NCBI GenBank assembly: GCA_037074765.1
Contig: JBAMDO010000079.1
Location: 62,001-126,000 of the forward strand
Reading direction: 5' to 3'
DNA: 64,000 bases
Source: Mansonella perstans
Lineage: Eukaryota > Nematoda > Chromadorea > Rhabditida > Onchocercidae
Both the position numbers and the translations under genes were made by a program. This document shows, piece after piece, positions 27,101-37,813 of the stretch (its first letter is position 1; the number at the start of each line of letters is the position of its first letter). The notes beneath the pieces were generated by a model. That model was not told the origin of the DNA, searched no databases, and saw nothing but the letters and a program-made list of their open reading frames with translations.

Positions 27101-28874
27101 ATTTAAACAATTAGAATGTTTTCGTGTATAATCTTAAATTATATATAGAAAGGTAAAAAGAAGACTGAAATTAAAGTCTAATTAAGGTACATTTGAGGTG
27201 TTAGGTTGGCTAATTAATTATTAATTGATTAAAAGTTCGAAATTACTAATCTAATAAAATTAGGAATTCGTTTAAATTTTCAATGAAATCTTTGGAATAA
27301 TAAAAGAATGAAAAGAAGAGAGCCGAGCGATTATGAAAAAATAATGAACTGGCGGCAAATTATTAAATTTAATTTTAAGGCATTGATAAGGTAAAAATGT
27401 TAACATAGCACTAATTTTAAACCTATGAATTTAGTCAATGAGAATTTTGAAAAAATTTCCATCTCACTTCAGAAAACAATTTACTGATTAGCTAATTAAT
27501 TACTAATAATGATTTGTCAACTAATTCAATTAATTGTCAAGAAATGAATTTTGCATAAATTTTCTTGAAATAGTTTTCATTTTCTAAGAAGTATGCCAAA
27601 GAAAATGAAAAGAAAAAGAAGGAAAAATAAATGACACAAAAATTTAATATGAAAAAAATAAAATTCATAATTGGAGAACTTAAAGTGGGTGTATTTAATA
27701 ATACCAAAGCATATTGATAAACCTCGACTTGCATATATCCTCCTCTGCTACTATCGCCAAGACCAATGCAATTACCATGATCTTGTCTCACCTAAAATAT
27801 ATACCTTCATAACTAAATATACTCTTTAAATTTTTTTCACTTTTAATAAAAATTTAAAATTTGCTAAATTTCAAGCACATTTTATAAAAATTGAAATTTA
27901 CAGAAAAAAATAAAGAAAATATCACATTTTAGTTCTGAATTTATACTTTTCAAAGTGGACAAATTTTTTAAAAAGTAAATTTACCATCATGAAGCAATGA
28001 CATTTACTTTTATGATCTAGAAACTCCAAAAAGAAGGACAGCTTTTGAATTTTAAAAAATTTTTACTTTCGTCTTTTACATCTTTGCCGAAAATTTAGAA
28101 CTGATTGGAAACAAATAAGCTCGTAGTAAAATTGCAAACTGGAATTTTGTTGTTGTAAAATGTTGTTGTTGTAAAATGAAACAGATAAAAGCATTAGATA
28201 AAATGAAATTTAAAATTTTGAAATGTTAGGAATTGATTTCGATTGAATATTTTTATTGTTGTAAAATGAAACAAATGAAAGCATCAAATAAAATGAAAGT
28301 TCAAATTTTGAAATGTTAGGAATCAGTTTCGATTGAATATTTTCTATTTTATTATTGTTCCACATCTCGCAAGCAACAAAATAATCAAATTTAAATTTTC
28401 AAAATCGTTGCAATTAAACATTTCAAAATCGTTGCAATTAAACAAGTTTCTTTTCTCAGCCATTCGTAGCATTTAAAAATCTGCAAGTTTTTTTTTTTGA
28501 TGTCCAAATTTCAAACCTTAAACAGTAACTGAAACTTTTTCAATTTTAAAATCCAAATTCCTGAAATTAATTTTTTATTTTTAATTTTCAATTTCATTTT
28601 GACAGACTTTTGCTATTTTTAAATTAATTTCATTTTGATAAACTTTTGCTATTTAGAAAAATGACTTGAGGGCTAGTCTTTGAAATTCAAAAGTGAAAAA
28701 ACCCCGCAGTTATCCTAGGACGTTTCATCTGGTATGATGGATAATTGCAGTTTATAAAAAACTAACTTCAGTTCGTTCGACTACCATACGACTGCGACTT
28801 CGAGATCGCGGGAGCTGTTCTGTAACTATCGGTACTGAATGTGCTAATTTTTCCGAATCCGCTCGTTTTGGCAT
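599..28874 (-). CDS. Large multi-exon gene for a Ser/Thr-rich, probably disordered protein; 3' end outside window
   Basis: I do not recognise this protein. Exons in transcript order: 28767-28874, 27723-27791, 26602-26652, 26158-26396, 22904-23086, 20604-20751, 14119-14244, 11285-11467, 10361-10531, 9332-9406, 8798-8890, 8227-8601, 7711-7785, 4576-4659, 599-735 (about 705 residues so far). Each piece is an open, GC-richer block with a nematode-type acceptor and a GT donor, and the frames join throughout. The start ATG at 28874 lies 14 bases after a strong acceptor. The product is hydrophilic: an Arg/Glu-rich early part (exon 4), a Thr/Ser-rich middle (exons 5-8) and a basic KKRRR run (exon 7). 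I see no signal peptide, membrane span or catalytic motif. Introns reach 6.4 kb, unlike the compact genes to the right. Weakest points: exon 7; the last donor (599 by GTACGT, or 595); and exons possibly missed in the long introns. A cytoskeletal or neuronal scaffold is possible, but that is a guess. Confidence 0.7.
736..4575 (-). other. Long intron, no further exon supported
   Basis: AT-rich, with many poly-A and poly-T runs and a purine-rich patch near 2725-2765. I found short open stretches behind acceptor-like sites (for example near 1110 and 1590 on the minus strand), but none combines coding-like composition with a usable donor. A missed small exon cannot be excluded. Confidence 0.5.
8141..8202 (-). 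pseudogene. Decayed partial copy of the 125-codon exon
   Basis: This intronic 62-base stretch aligns without gaps to 8295-8356, inside the adjacent exon, with 51 of 62 bases identical by eye. Eight of the 11 differences are C in the exon and T here on the plus strand, as expected for drift toward AT. On the minus strand the copy begins in the same reading frame (LVKQ then GRM) but reaches a stop codon after about 15 residues. It has no good splice sites of its own. I read it as a relic of a local exon duplication. Confidence 0.6.
8227..8601 (-). other. Largest exon of the left-hand gene (125 codons)
   Basis: This is the longest coding block of the unrecognised gene, bounded by a TTTTTCAG acceptor and a GTAAGA donor, phase 0 at both ends. 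It encodes a Ser/Thr-rich, charged segment with several Arg, Lys and Trp residues and no known domain that I can see. Part of it (8295-8356) recurs in decayed form in the adjoining intron at 8141-8202. Confidence 0.8.
12079..12254. repeat. Imperfect AAT/GAT trinucleotide microsatellite
   Basis: About 175 bases built almost only of AAT, GAT and occasional AAC or AGT triplets. It keeps several frames open on both strands (Asn/Asp runs one way, Leu and Tyr/His runs the other), which are artefacts of the repeat. It lies in an intron of the left-hand gene. A smaller GAT-rich patch follows near 12500-12545. Confidence 0.9.
14964..15080 (-). other. Candidate alternative last exon of the left-hand gene
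   Basis: After a TTTTTATCAAG acceptor-like site the minus strand is open for 38 codons and then stops. The first 20 or so codons look coding: a basic, Pro-containing start (SPKLPRKGY), a run of five Ser, then FEEQL. The bases are GC-richer than the flanks. No donor was found that would join it in frame to the exon at 14119-14244, so it fits only as an alternative terminal exon entered from the exon ending at 20604. The tail of the reading frame is AT-rich and unconvincing. Confidence 0.35.
18619..18831 (+). repeat. Polypurine tract (GA-rich on the plus strand)
   Basis: About 210 bases consist almost entirely of A and G, with GAAGGA and AAGAAG-like units and very few pyrimidines. Such strand-asymmetric tracts can form triplex (H-) DNA, which is known for mirror-symmetric polypurine runs but not shown here. 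Minus-strand reading frames across it (Phe/Leu/Ser runs) are composition artefacts. Confidence 0.85.
19377..19632. repeat. 53-bp tandem repeat, about 4.8 copies
   Basis: The motif beginning GTTCCA recurs at 19381, 19434, 19487, 19540 and 19593, an exact 53-base spacing. Copies differ by little more than one A/G exchange in the outer units (CCAGAAATATG against CCAAAAATATG), and the last copy is truncated. No significant ORF crosses it. The homogeneity implies recent expansion or ongoing conversion. Confidence 0.95.
19805..19915. repeat. 26-bp tandem repeat, about four copies
   Basis: Four units start at 19805, 19831, 19857 and 19883, each beginning CAATRAG and ending in an AAATCAGG-like block, followed by a partial unit. 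Copies diverge by two to four bases. The unit is unrelated to the 53-bp array 170 bases upstream and is GC-richer than its surroundings. Confidence 0.9.
28167..28344. repeat. 90-bp tandem duplication
   Basis: The segment starting GTAAAATGAAACA at 28171 recurs at 28261 with the same order of blocks (AAAGCAT, AAATGTTAGGAAT, TTTCGATTGAATATTTT). There are scattered substitutions between the copies. It lies in the first intron of the left-hand gene. Confidence 0.9.
28397..28444. repeat. Exact 24-bp direct duplication
   Basis: Bases 28397-28420 are repeated without change at 28421-28444. A looser 36-base duplication (ATTTCATTTTGA at 28591 and 28627) follows close by. Both are in the first intron of the left-hand gene. 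Confidence 0.85.
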
Positions 28875-28887
28875 TTTATCTTTCGTT

Positions 28888-28899
28888 CTAAACAAAAAG
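28888..28899 (-). promoter_or_regulatory. Probable spliced-leader acceptor of the left-hand gene
   Basis: On the minus strand a T-rich run ends in TTTAG at 28888, followed by a 13-base leader and the ATG at 28874-28872. No convincing upstream exon was found, which fits trans-splicing. The leader is open in the ATG frame, so an ordinary cis intron from an unseen exon remains possible. Confidence 0.45.
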
Positions 28900-31800
28900 A
28901 ATGAAATCGGAAAAAAATTCAATCAAAATTTTCATAGTTTCAAAACTAATGTCTGAAGCATTGCACTGTTTCCTAAACATTTATTAATAGTTATAAACGG
29001 CTTTTTTTTTATCCGTCTAACAAAATAGATTACATTACGTAATTTGTCGTTTTTTTCCAGAAGGGAAATGACGAAATCTTGGAGATTTACCGGCAATTCT
29101 TCCGTGATCCTGTTTGATACTAATAATGATGTCAAGGGAAATGTTGAAAAAAATTGAAATGAAAGTTTATGAAATATTTTACGCAATTAGAAATTAGTGA
29201 TTGATTGAAAACATTAATCATTCTTCGAACACTACAAATTTCAATTTGAAAATTTAAAAAATCTATGTTTTCAATTGCTTAAAACTTTATCGTTTTTTTA
29301 TCAAAATTTTCAATTTTATTCCAAAAAAAAATAATTGAAAATGAACGAATTGTTCAGTCCTCAATGAATTCAAAATAAAAAAAATGAAAAGTTGAAATTA
29401 TGAAAATCGGTTTGCATTTTTGATGAATGAATAGAATGAATTATTATGCTTAAACGATGAATTGAAATGTGTCATGCAGTTTATGTGGGAGTGACGTGAA
29501 TTGAAATGTAAATAATGATTTAAGAAAAATAATTTTTAAAAAAAAAAGACATGCATAGCAACATTTTAGCAAAACCGTAAAAGAGCAGCAATAACAGGAG
29601 AAAAGGACAGAGATAGCTATGAAAGCATTTCTTTGCTTTTCAAAAATTTTCACTTCCAGAAAGTCTTTATTTTTCACCGACCGAAAGAAGCAACACATTG
29701 AGGAATGAGTCATTCATTCATTCATTTTGTTTGCAAATCAATTCTACTTGATGAATACAAGTGCTGAGACAGGTGACAAAAGTGACAAACTGACAAAGGT
29801 TAAAAAATTAGAGATGAGAATGTTTTAGTTTTTTTTTTTTTTGGCACTAAATTATTGTTACTTGCAAATTTTATAGTTCATTCAGTTTGAAATTTATGAT
29901 TGAATGGAAAGAATTTATTGTAAATGGATGATTTAATTTCAAATTTTCAGATTTCAATACAGTCAAATTCAAAATTTTCTTTGCAACTAACAATGCATTA
30001 CATTCATGGAGCAAAAAAAAGAGGGAAATAAATTTTTAAAAAAATTTCATCAAAGCTTTTTTTTGTCTAATTTCAAAATTTTAAATTTTATTCAAATTTG
30101 AAGATTTCATTAAAATATTTTTCTTTTAAATGGAGTGGTAATTATTATGCAGCTCTAAGTGTCAATAGTACTTTGATGTTATAATATTATTTTTTTCTGC
30201 AAATTATTTTAACAAAAGTAAAATATCAAAATTACAAGATGCTTTTTTAATTGAAATTATTTTTTAATATAGAACGAGGTAGAGGAGAGAGAGAAAGAGG
30301 GAAAGAACGGAAAAAGATGTTAAGAAGGTACACTAAAAATCCTAAAATTATTCAAAGTAATTTACGAAATTTGCGTTTTGCGGCGCCAGTAAGGCCCATA
30401 ACAACAAATATTTCTTCGGCAATTTTTCAGCTTTCCAATATGTATATGTAATACCCTTTACCTGATGCATTACTTTAGGAAATTGCAATGAATGTTTGTT
30501 AGTTTGGTATCTCTCGGTCGCTCCAATCAGTTCTTTTTTCAAAATTGCAATTTCACTCTTTCTCTCTCTCTCTCATTGCATCATTTTTTGCAAGAAAAGG
30601 ATTTGTTTCGATTGTTAAACAGATAGTAATTATACCAGAGCTATTAAAATTTTCACTTCACTTTATTTCTCAATTTTATGACTGCAATTTGTTTTTCAAA
30701 TTGCTTTTTCCAAATAGCGATTGTTTCAATGAAATTTTAAAACCAATGAAGGTAATAAACAATTTTAACAAAAACATAATTAGGTCACTTGTTCTTAGAA
30801 GAAAAAGAGAAAGGAATGTAATGAATGGAAATCATTTGTTGTGATTACTGCAGAAATAATTGTGCTTAACTTTCATTGTTTCTGAATGTTATGTGAAAGG
30901 ATTGATCCGGTTTTTTCAGAATTTGTTGGAAAATTAAAAGGAAGAGGAGAAAAAACTTTGATGTGAGAAAAAACTTCTGATTTTTTTTTGATTAGGTTTC
31001 TTTTCAAATTCATTAAAAACGTTGATAAGGGGAAAAAAAAGAAGATATCAAAGCAAGGAAATAAATTGCAATTCTATGCCAGCAGAATTTAGTTCTTATT
31101 CCGATCAAAATTTCAATAATGATCAATGTTGCTTGTTTATCTACCTCTATGAATTTTAATATTCCTTGGAAATTTCAATTGCAACCGGAAGTAAGTGCTA
31201 TGATTTGATCTGTTGAGTGCATAGGGAAAGAATGATGAACGGAAAATGTCATATGCAAACAAATGACTGTCCGGATTATGAATCAAATTGTTCGGATCGG
31301 AAATGATTGGAAAATTAAAAAAAAAAAAAACGGATAAAGGGAGAAAAGTAAACAAAAGACTGATCTTTTAATGTAAATCAGTAGAACTTGCAATCCGTCT
31401 TACGAAAATTATTGTAATTATGATCCCAATTAACTTAAAATTAGCATCAACTTTGTTCATTAAGTTAATTAATATGGAAAATGAATTGATCTACACTAAT
31501 GAGAAGGCAAACTGGAATAATAATGACAATAATAAATAAATCGTTATGCACCAAAATGGCAGGGATGGAGGAAGAGTTTCAAACATATTGAAAAAGGTAA
31601 ACAAAATTAACAACAAATTTCTCAGATGATTGCAAATAACCTGGAATTAAAAGTATGACAACAATAATAAAGGCAGTTGAAAAAGATAAGCAAAATTAGC
31701 TATTGGCTTATTTTCCTATCAATTGAAGCTGTCGCTTATCAGTAAACTTATAGTACAGTTAGTCAATTGATGACAAATAGTTACATTTAAATTCATCCAA

Positions 31801-33874
31801 TGAAAAGTTTATTGATTTCTTCAGGGCAAAAATTAATATAGAACCTATACTTTTTTCCCGAAACATTTTTTCCATTAAACTTATTAAAAATTTCACTCAT
31901 TAATATTGCTAACACTGTTATCAAAATGATTTGAAATTTATATATCAAAGTACTTGCATAAAGTATACAGTAACATTGATAACAACGCGCGGGATTCTTT
32001 GAGCTGAATATTTTGAGAATTGATACTAACTATTTTAAAATTCATAATTTTTTAAATCAACATTAACTTTAGAATTTTTATCGGTGATAATTTTCAAAAA
32101 TTTTTATTAGTATCAATTGCCAAACATTCAGCAGTGTTGAAAGTCTTATCAGCATTGAATTCTAGACGTTATCAGTGTTGAAACTTTTATCAGCATTGAA
32201 TTCCAAACTTTTATCAGTTTATTCTCCAAACATTCTGTCAATAATAATTATCAAACTATTATATAAAAATCTATTAGAATAAATGAATTATGGGAAGTGA
32301 GGAATGCATTTTTAAGAATAAAGTTTTGGAAAAGTTTTGATTAACTGAAAACATATTGAAATTTATAAGATAGAAAGAATTAACAACCAAAAAGAAAAAG
32401 AAGCATTCAAAGATTAAAAGCTATTTTCGAAATTAAAACTGTATTCAAATAAACGAAAAAGGATTGAGTTGATAGGATTAAAATACAGTAACTAATCTGT
32501 CCAGAACAATTTGACAATTCATTTTGCGCTATTGTATTTTCGAATATTTCAATATTTCTTTTTATTTTCATTTAAATCATAATTGTCATTACACAATACC
32601 ATTTCTAGTTAAACTGCCATACATCGGATTAAAATTTTTCCATTCGTTTACTACGCCATCCAAAATTGTTATCAAATTTTAGCAACAATCATGTGTCATC
32701 GTTAATTAATTTGAAATTTTAGTTCTTGATTCCAAATACTGTGGAATAATTAAATGAACAAAATGGAGTTGGCAACAACCTTAAATGCCCACTAAAATGC
32801 TACTAAAAATTTTTTGAAAAGTTTTTGCCAAAAATTTAAATGAAACAAAATTTGAAGGGAGCAAAAGGGTAACTCTTGAATTGGATGGATTTTGCTGAAC
32901 AACGATGTGATTGAAATTTCACTTTTACAATGACAATACGCAATGTCAATTTATTCTTTGAGGAAAAAAGACGAAAGAAAAATTGTCCATATAATCAAAA
33001 ACTTTTTTCGAATCAAGATAAGCTGTTAATTGCAGTCATTTCATTGTTGGCTTAGTAAGTTACATTTACTACGAGTCAAAAAAGAATTTCAACTTCATGT
33101 CTGATTCAGCGAGTTAGATTTACTCTCAATTAAAGTGTTGCAATTTGTTTCTTGATTTCTTATATAAGTTCAATAAAGAAATTCATAAATAATTCAATTT
33201 CATTGTTCATTAAGTAAAAAAAATTAAAATATAATTGGCAGAAGACAGAAAAATATTTAATCGACGGAATTGTGAAGCGGTTTTTCAAAATGTCCGATAG
33301 AATGCCACTGGTGACAAGGTAACGCCTGGAGACAGGAGTAACGCCTGGCAACAGAAATGACGCAGAAAACGAATCTAACATTAATCTGAAGAAGAAGTAT
33401 TGAGGTCATTATGGTATGTAAATAAAGCAATATTTATTCTGATATTCGAATTGCTTAAAAATATAAACAAATTCAAAATTTGTCACATTTAAAAACATTT
33501 ACCAATTTGCCTAAAGTTCAATTTGCCATATTCTTGATATTTTATTTCCCTAAAGAAATGAATTCAAAGTTTGTCACATCCAAATTGAAATTCGACCTCC
33601 TATCTTAATTAAAATTATTTTATTTTGCAATTGTGAGTGATTCACTTACTTTTATCTTTTTTTTTCCAAATTTCTTCATTTTGTTGCAAAATAATAGTCG
33701 TAAGTAACTTTTGATCTTCTATTCCACAATTCTGTATAGATTGGGGGAAAAGAACGATCTTATTCAGCCGGAATTTTTCTTGTCCGGAATTTTCCTAGCT
33801 CAAATTTGAATTTGTAACTATGATGCTAAAAGTGAAATATTACAATTTTATCTAATTTTTCATTTCTGTTAAAG

Positions 33875-34021
33875 AAAATACAATGCGATGGGAACTGGAA
33901 TTGGAACTGGAACTGGAACTGGAGCCATAGAAATCGATATGTGAATTTGGAGGATGACAATTCGCCTTTTATGCATTCATCAATGAACAGGTTTGAATTA
34001 GTACTTTCGGCAATAGAAAAG
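33875..34021 (+). other. Coding-like 49-codon block with splice-like borders
   Basis: On the plus strand a TTTCTGTTAAAG acceptor-like site is followed by 49 open codons ending at a strong donor (AAG then GTATGTG). The block starts with a GGAACT repeat (33891-33922) read as alternating Asn-Trp, then a non-repetitive charged part ending in SSMNRFELVLSAIEK. A related segment occurs at 34384-34440. No partner exons were found, so this could be a gene fragment, an exon of an unseen transcript, or chance. Confidence 0.25.
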
Positions 34022-34383
34022 GTATGTGAAATTTACTCTTTACTGTTATTTAAAAGTATCTAAAAAAATATTTGAATTTTGAGTTGTCATTTTATGTAAC
34101 CAATTAGCAATTAATTTATTGCAAAATAGAAAACAATATTTTATGAAAAATTTGAAATTTAAATTGCATTGAAAAAACTTACAAATTCTCAAAAAAGAAA
34201 AAAAGGAAATTCGCGAAACACATTTTTAACTACAGTTCCTGTTGTAATTTCCGGTTTTTTCAATCATATTTAGTGAAATTTTCAATCCGGAAAATATGTC
34301 AATCAAGTGCTCTCAGTGCTTTTATTTCAATCAACTTTTTGAAATCAGATAAATTGGAGGGAATAGGAAAACAATATAAGATT

Positions 34384-34440
34384 GATTATTCATCACTGAA
34401 CAGATTTGAATTAATACTTTTGCAAATAAAAAAACGTATA
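34384..34440 (+). repeat. Diverged second copy of 33974-34027
   Basis: The block TATTCATCACTGAACAG at 34384 matches CATTCATCAATGAACAG at 33974, and the similarity continues for about 50 bases. Both copies are open in the corresponding frame, here reading SSLNRFELILLQIKK. The agreement of reading frame is what makes the duplication worth noting. Confidence 0.6.
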
Positions 34441-35084
34441 TGGAATCTAGAACATGATTAACATGATTAATGCCATTTATTGATTTATTTTTAATTATGA
34501 TTAGCATGATTTTAACATTACCGAAGTTTTTTTTGCAAGAACTTTAATCGTTATAATTTCAACATTATCTCAGATTTTCATGATTTTAATTATCATGATT
34601 TCAACAGATTATCACATATCCAATAATACAGCAATCTTAAGTCAATCTTTCGATCCTCCTAATTCTATTGATCATGTGACAGGAACATGTAATATGTGGT
34701 ATGTGACAACGATACTTTACTTACTGCGACTTCTTGGAATATCCACAAAAAAAAAACGCCGCAGAATAAACGGATACATACGGCGGCGAAACATTCAGTA
34801 GTTATACAGAATTGTTGGAATATATTACATACATATACGTTTTATAGCTTATACGAAAGATTCGAAAATTTAGCTGAATAATTCCAGTACCACATTGTCA
34901 CCTATTAAAGACATATCTTTAATTGATAAGCTATCCCCCCATGTTATAATGATTGACCTCTGTTATCGATATGATACTTGGAAATTTTCAAACAGTCCAG
35001 TTTCAACCATTTCTAAGCAAATGTGTCGCATTATTTGTTTATTTGTTTATAATTTAAATGCCTCTATAAGTTTTGTTGTATGCC

Positions 35085-35165
35085 TGTAAGTATGTGTGTA
35101 TGTGTGTATGTGTGTGTGGTCTGTGTGTGTATATGCGTTTTTGTGTGTTTTTGTGCTTGTGTGTT
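35085..35165. repeat. Imperfect GT-rich microsatellite
   Basis: About 80 bases of GT repeats interrupted by A and T (GTATGTGTGT, then TGTGTGTTTT). Reading frames through it on the minus strand (His/Thr runs) are artefacts. Confidence 0.85.
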
Positions 35166-37678
35166 TCTGTATGAATTCATGCGTGCTTAAATATAAAAAT
35201 TCAAACAAACAAAAATGTCTAATTTGCATAGTAATTGAAAAATAGCCGAAAAATAAATATCAAAAATGTTCGGCAAAAAAATTAATTTAATTAAATAATT
35301 AATGAAATGTATCAAAGTTTAATTAAATTTAAGAACGTGTGAAAGATTAAAACAAAGTTCGCAATTAAAGTAAAAAAATGTTAATATTTCAAGTTTAGTT
35401 GCAACGCTGCTGATGTGTCCGACAGTTAAAATATCACAATGATTTACTTTCTACAAATCTGTCAAAAAAAAGAACTAAAATTTGCTCATAATTTATTTCC
35501 TGGAATTATTTCAATTAATCGTCGATGTTATCGAATGTCAAATGTCAAAATAACGCAGAAGAAAAAATTTCAAAAAAAAGTTGAATCATTAGTTGAATCA
35601 TCAGTTACAGTTGAATCATCACACAGATAAGTTCAAATTACCCTTTCGACACAGTGTAACTATATCGTAACGTGCGTCTTTCATATGACGTAACGTGTAC
35701 GTAGATCTCATCGAATACAAAATTATTTTGGTTTTGCTCAAAAGCTTTGCTCTCATTGTTGACGTAAAGCGTTCTTTGCTTTCTTAATTAATGAAGGAAT
35801 AAATTAAAGCAACAGTAGAAATAAATAAAGAAGTTCATTTACGCAAGAGCATTCGAGCATAAAAGATAATAATTTATTGCTGTTAATACTTGAAAATAAT
35901 TTTAATTTAATATATTTTTCGAAAACTTGTAAGACCATGAATTCAAGTGAATTTTCATATTGTCGTAGCAAAGTTGTTGCCACAGCAGTTGAATTAAATT
36001 AAAAGTTGTGCGAAAGATTAAAAGAAGAACGAAAAATTATATTGGATAAAAGTTTGTTTGACAAAAACGAAAAAAATGTCAAACTTTAACTATTCATTTT
36101 TGCAGTAAACAAAAGTGCATTGTTAGCTTTTGAACAGTGCCATGGATTAATAGTAAATGATAGAAATCATCGGTGACAATTCGATAATACGGATGAAATA
36201 GGGAATTTCCTGCTTTGCAAATGTGATAAAACCTGTTCCACTGTAATTGAGCAGTTCTTTTTTCCATAAATAAAATCAGTTAATTGTTAAATAATTGAAA
36301 AAAAAAAAAAACAAAAGTGGAAGAGAGCCAAGTCAGTGACATATTTTAAATTTGCTAATTTGACAGGAAATTATTTTTCATATTTGTGTAACAAATTAAA
36401 ATTTGTTCAAATATTTCTCAATTTTTTTCGCTCAAAAAATGCCTGTGAAAAAAAAGCTGATCAAAGATAATAAATATGTGTATTCAAAGTATTGTAATTA
36501 AACTCAATAAGTTGTCGAAATTGAAAGATTGCGGATTAGTCTTTCAATTACTTCAAGCAATTGAACTGTTTGTCTCTTCATTTATTTTTCAATGCTCGAA
36601 TTAGACTAAAAGTACTTTAATCTAAAAGTATTTCACCATTAAGCTTTTCCATATTTTAGCAATCAAATTAAATTTGGAGCATTTTTTGAATAAATTAAAG
36701 TTTTAGAAAAATTCCGTCTTGAAATTCAAAACTGAATTTTTTTCTAAAATATATTTCATATATAGGGTGGAATCTATAAACAGGTCTTATTATATTGTTT
36801 TTGCTACAGCTACCCAAAAAAAAAAAAAAAAAACTAAAAAACAATTTCAAACTAAATTCATTAATTTATAATAATTGAATATTTTTGAAAAATGACATTT
36901 TTAAGCGAATAAGCTTAGAAGTATAAGATTTAGAATTTTCTAAATTTAATTTTCAATACAAAAAATTTCAAAAGCGCTTTTGTTTGTTGTAAGTGTAAAT
37001 GAATCAATCAAAGATAATTGGATGTGAAAATAGATTTCTCCTCTAACAACTAATGTAATTAAATGCAAGAAACTGTCAGAACCTAATAAGTTAAGAACCT
37101 AATAAACTTTATTTTTAACTTCTACTTCATTTTAGTGTTGAATTTAAAAATAACTATAACTAGCGGAATGCTAGCAAATATCAATGCTAATAATAATATA
37201 CTTTTGTAAGGGGAAGAAAAGTTTCAAATCACAATGAAACAAAAAAAACATGCATTATCCATTTTTTTGCCTTTGTCATTTTTCTTTGGCAACTTTTCCG
37301 GTCAACACATACATTCCAATTGCTTTTCCTATCATTCCAGGATTCGCTATGTAAATGCCATGAGTTTTATTAAGCAAATAAAACAATGCTTTGTACAAAC
37401 AATTAATTCCACTTCAAAATTTTGAAATTTGTTCCTTTCCTCGCTATTTCTCTTACTTCAATAGAATCAATTCCGATTTGCATAATAATTTGTTAAGTTT
37501 TAAAACGAAAATAAAATGATGTTTTTCTAACAAGTTTTTTTCCTCTCTACCCATTTGATTTTAATTTTACAGTAATTTTAGAAATTTTATTAATTTTCAT
37601 TCTAATATTTAAAATTTCTAATTTTACTTGATCTCTCTTCGCTGATTGTCTCTTTTATATTCACAGAATCGCTCTCGA

Positions 37679-37813
37679 ATGGTTTTCAAATCAAACAAAT
37701 TCAATGATCGGATGATCAAATCAAATAATCAAATACCGTTTAGCACCGATGATCAGGAACCGACATTGTACTTGATTGCAAGATTGCCCGAATTGATCTT
37801 CTTGATTTTTTGA
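37679..37813 (+). other. Candidate 44-residue ORF behind an acceptor-like site
   Basis: A GC-richer island at about 37665-37860 carries, on the plus strand, TTTATATTCACAG followed 12 bases later by an ATG and 44 open codons. The predicted peptide has no recognisable motif. The same island read on the minus strand has a TTAGCAG acceptor and a donor-like GTACAATG, so it could instead be a 5' exon of the left-hand gene. I cannot choose between these readings, or exclude a regulatory element. Confidence 0.2.

Noticed and set aside
30245..30545. Open frames on both strands around a small GC-richer patch, as a possible upstream exon of the left-hand gene
   Set aside because: No acceptor/donor combination gives a convincing exon that joins in frame to the exon at 28767-28874, and the plus-strand frame is dominated by Arg/Glu runs from a purine tract.
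34757..34788. GC-rich inverted repeat as a structured RNA or terminator
   Set aside because: The stem is only six base pairs with a 20-base loop and no extended pairing.
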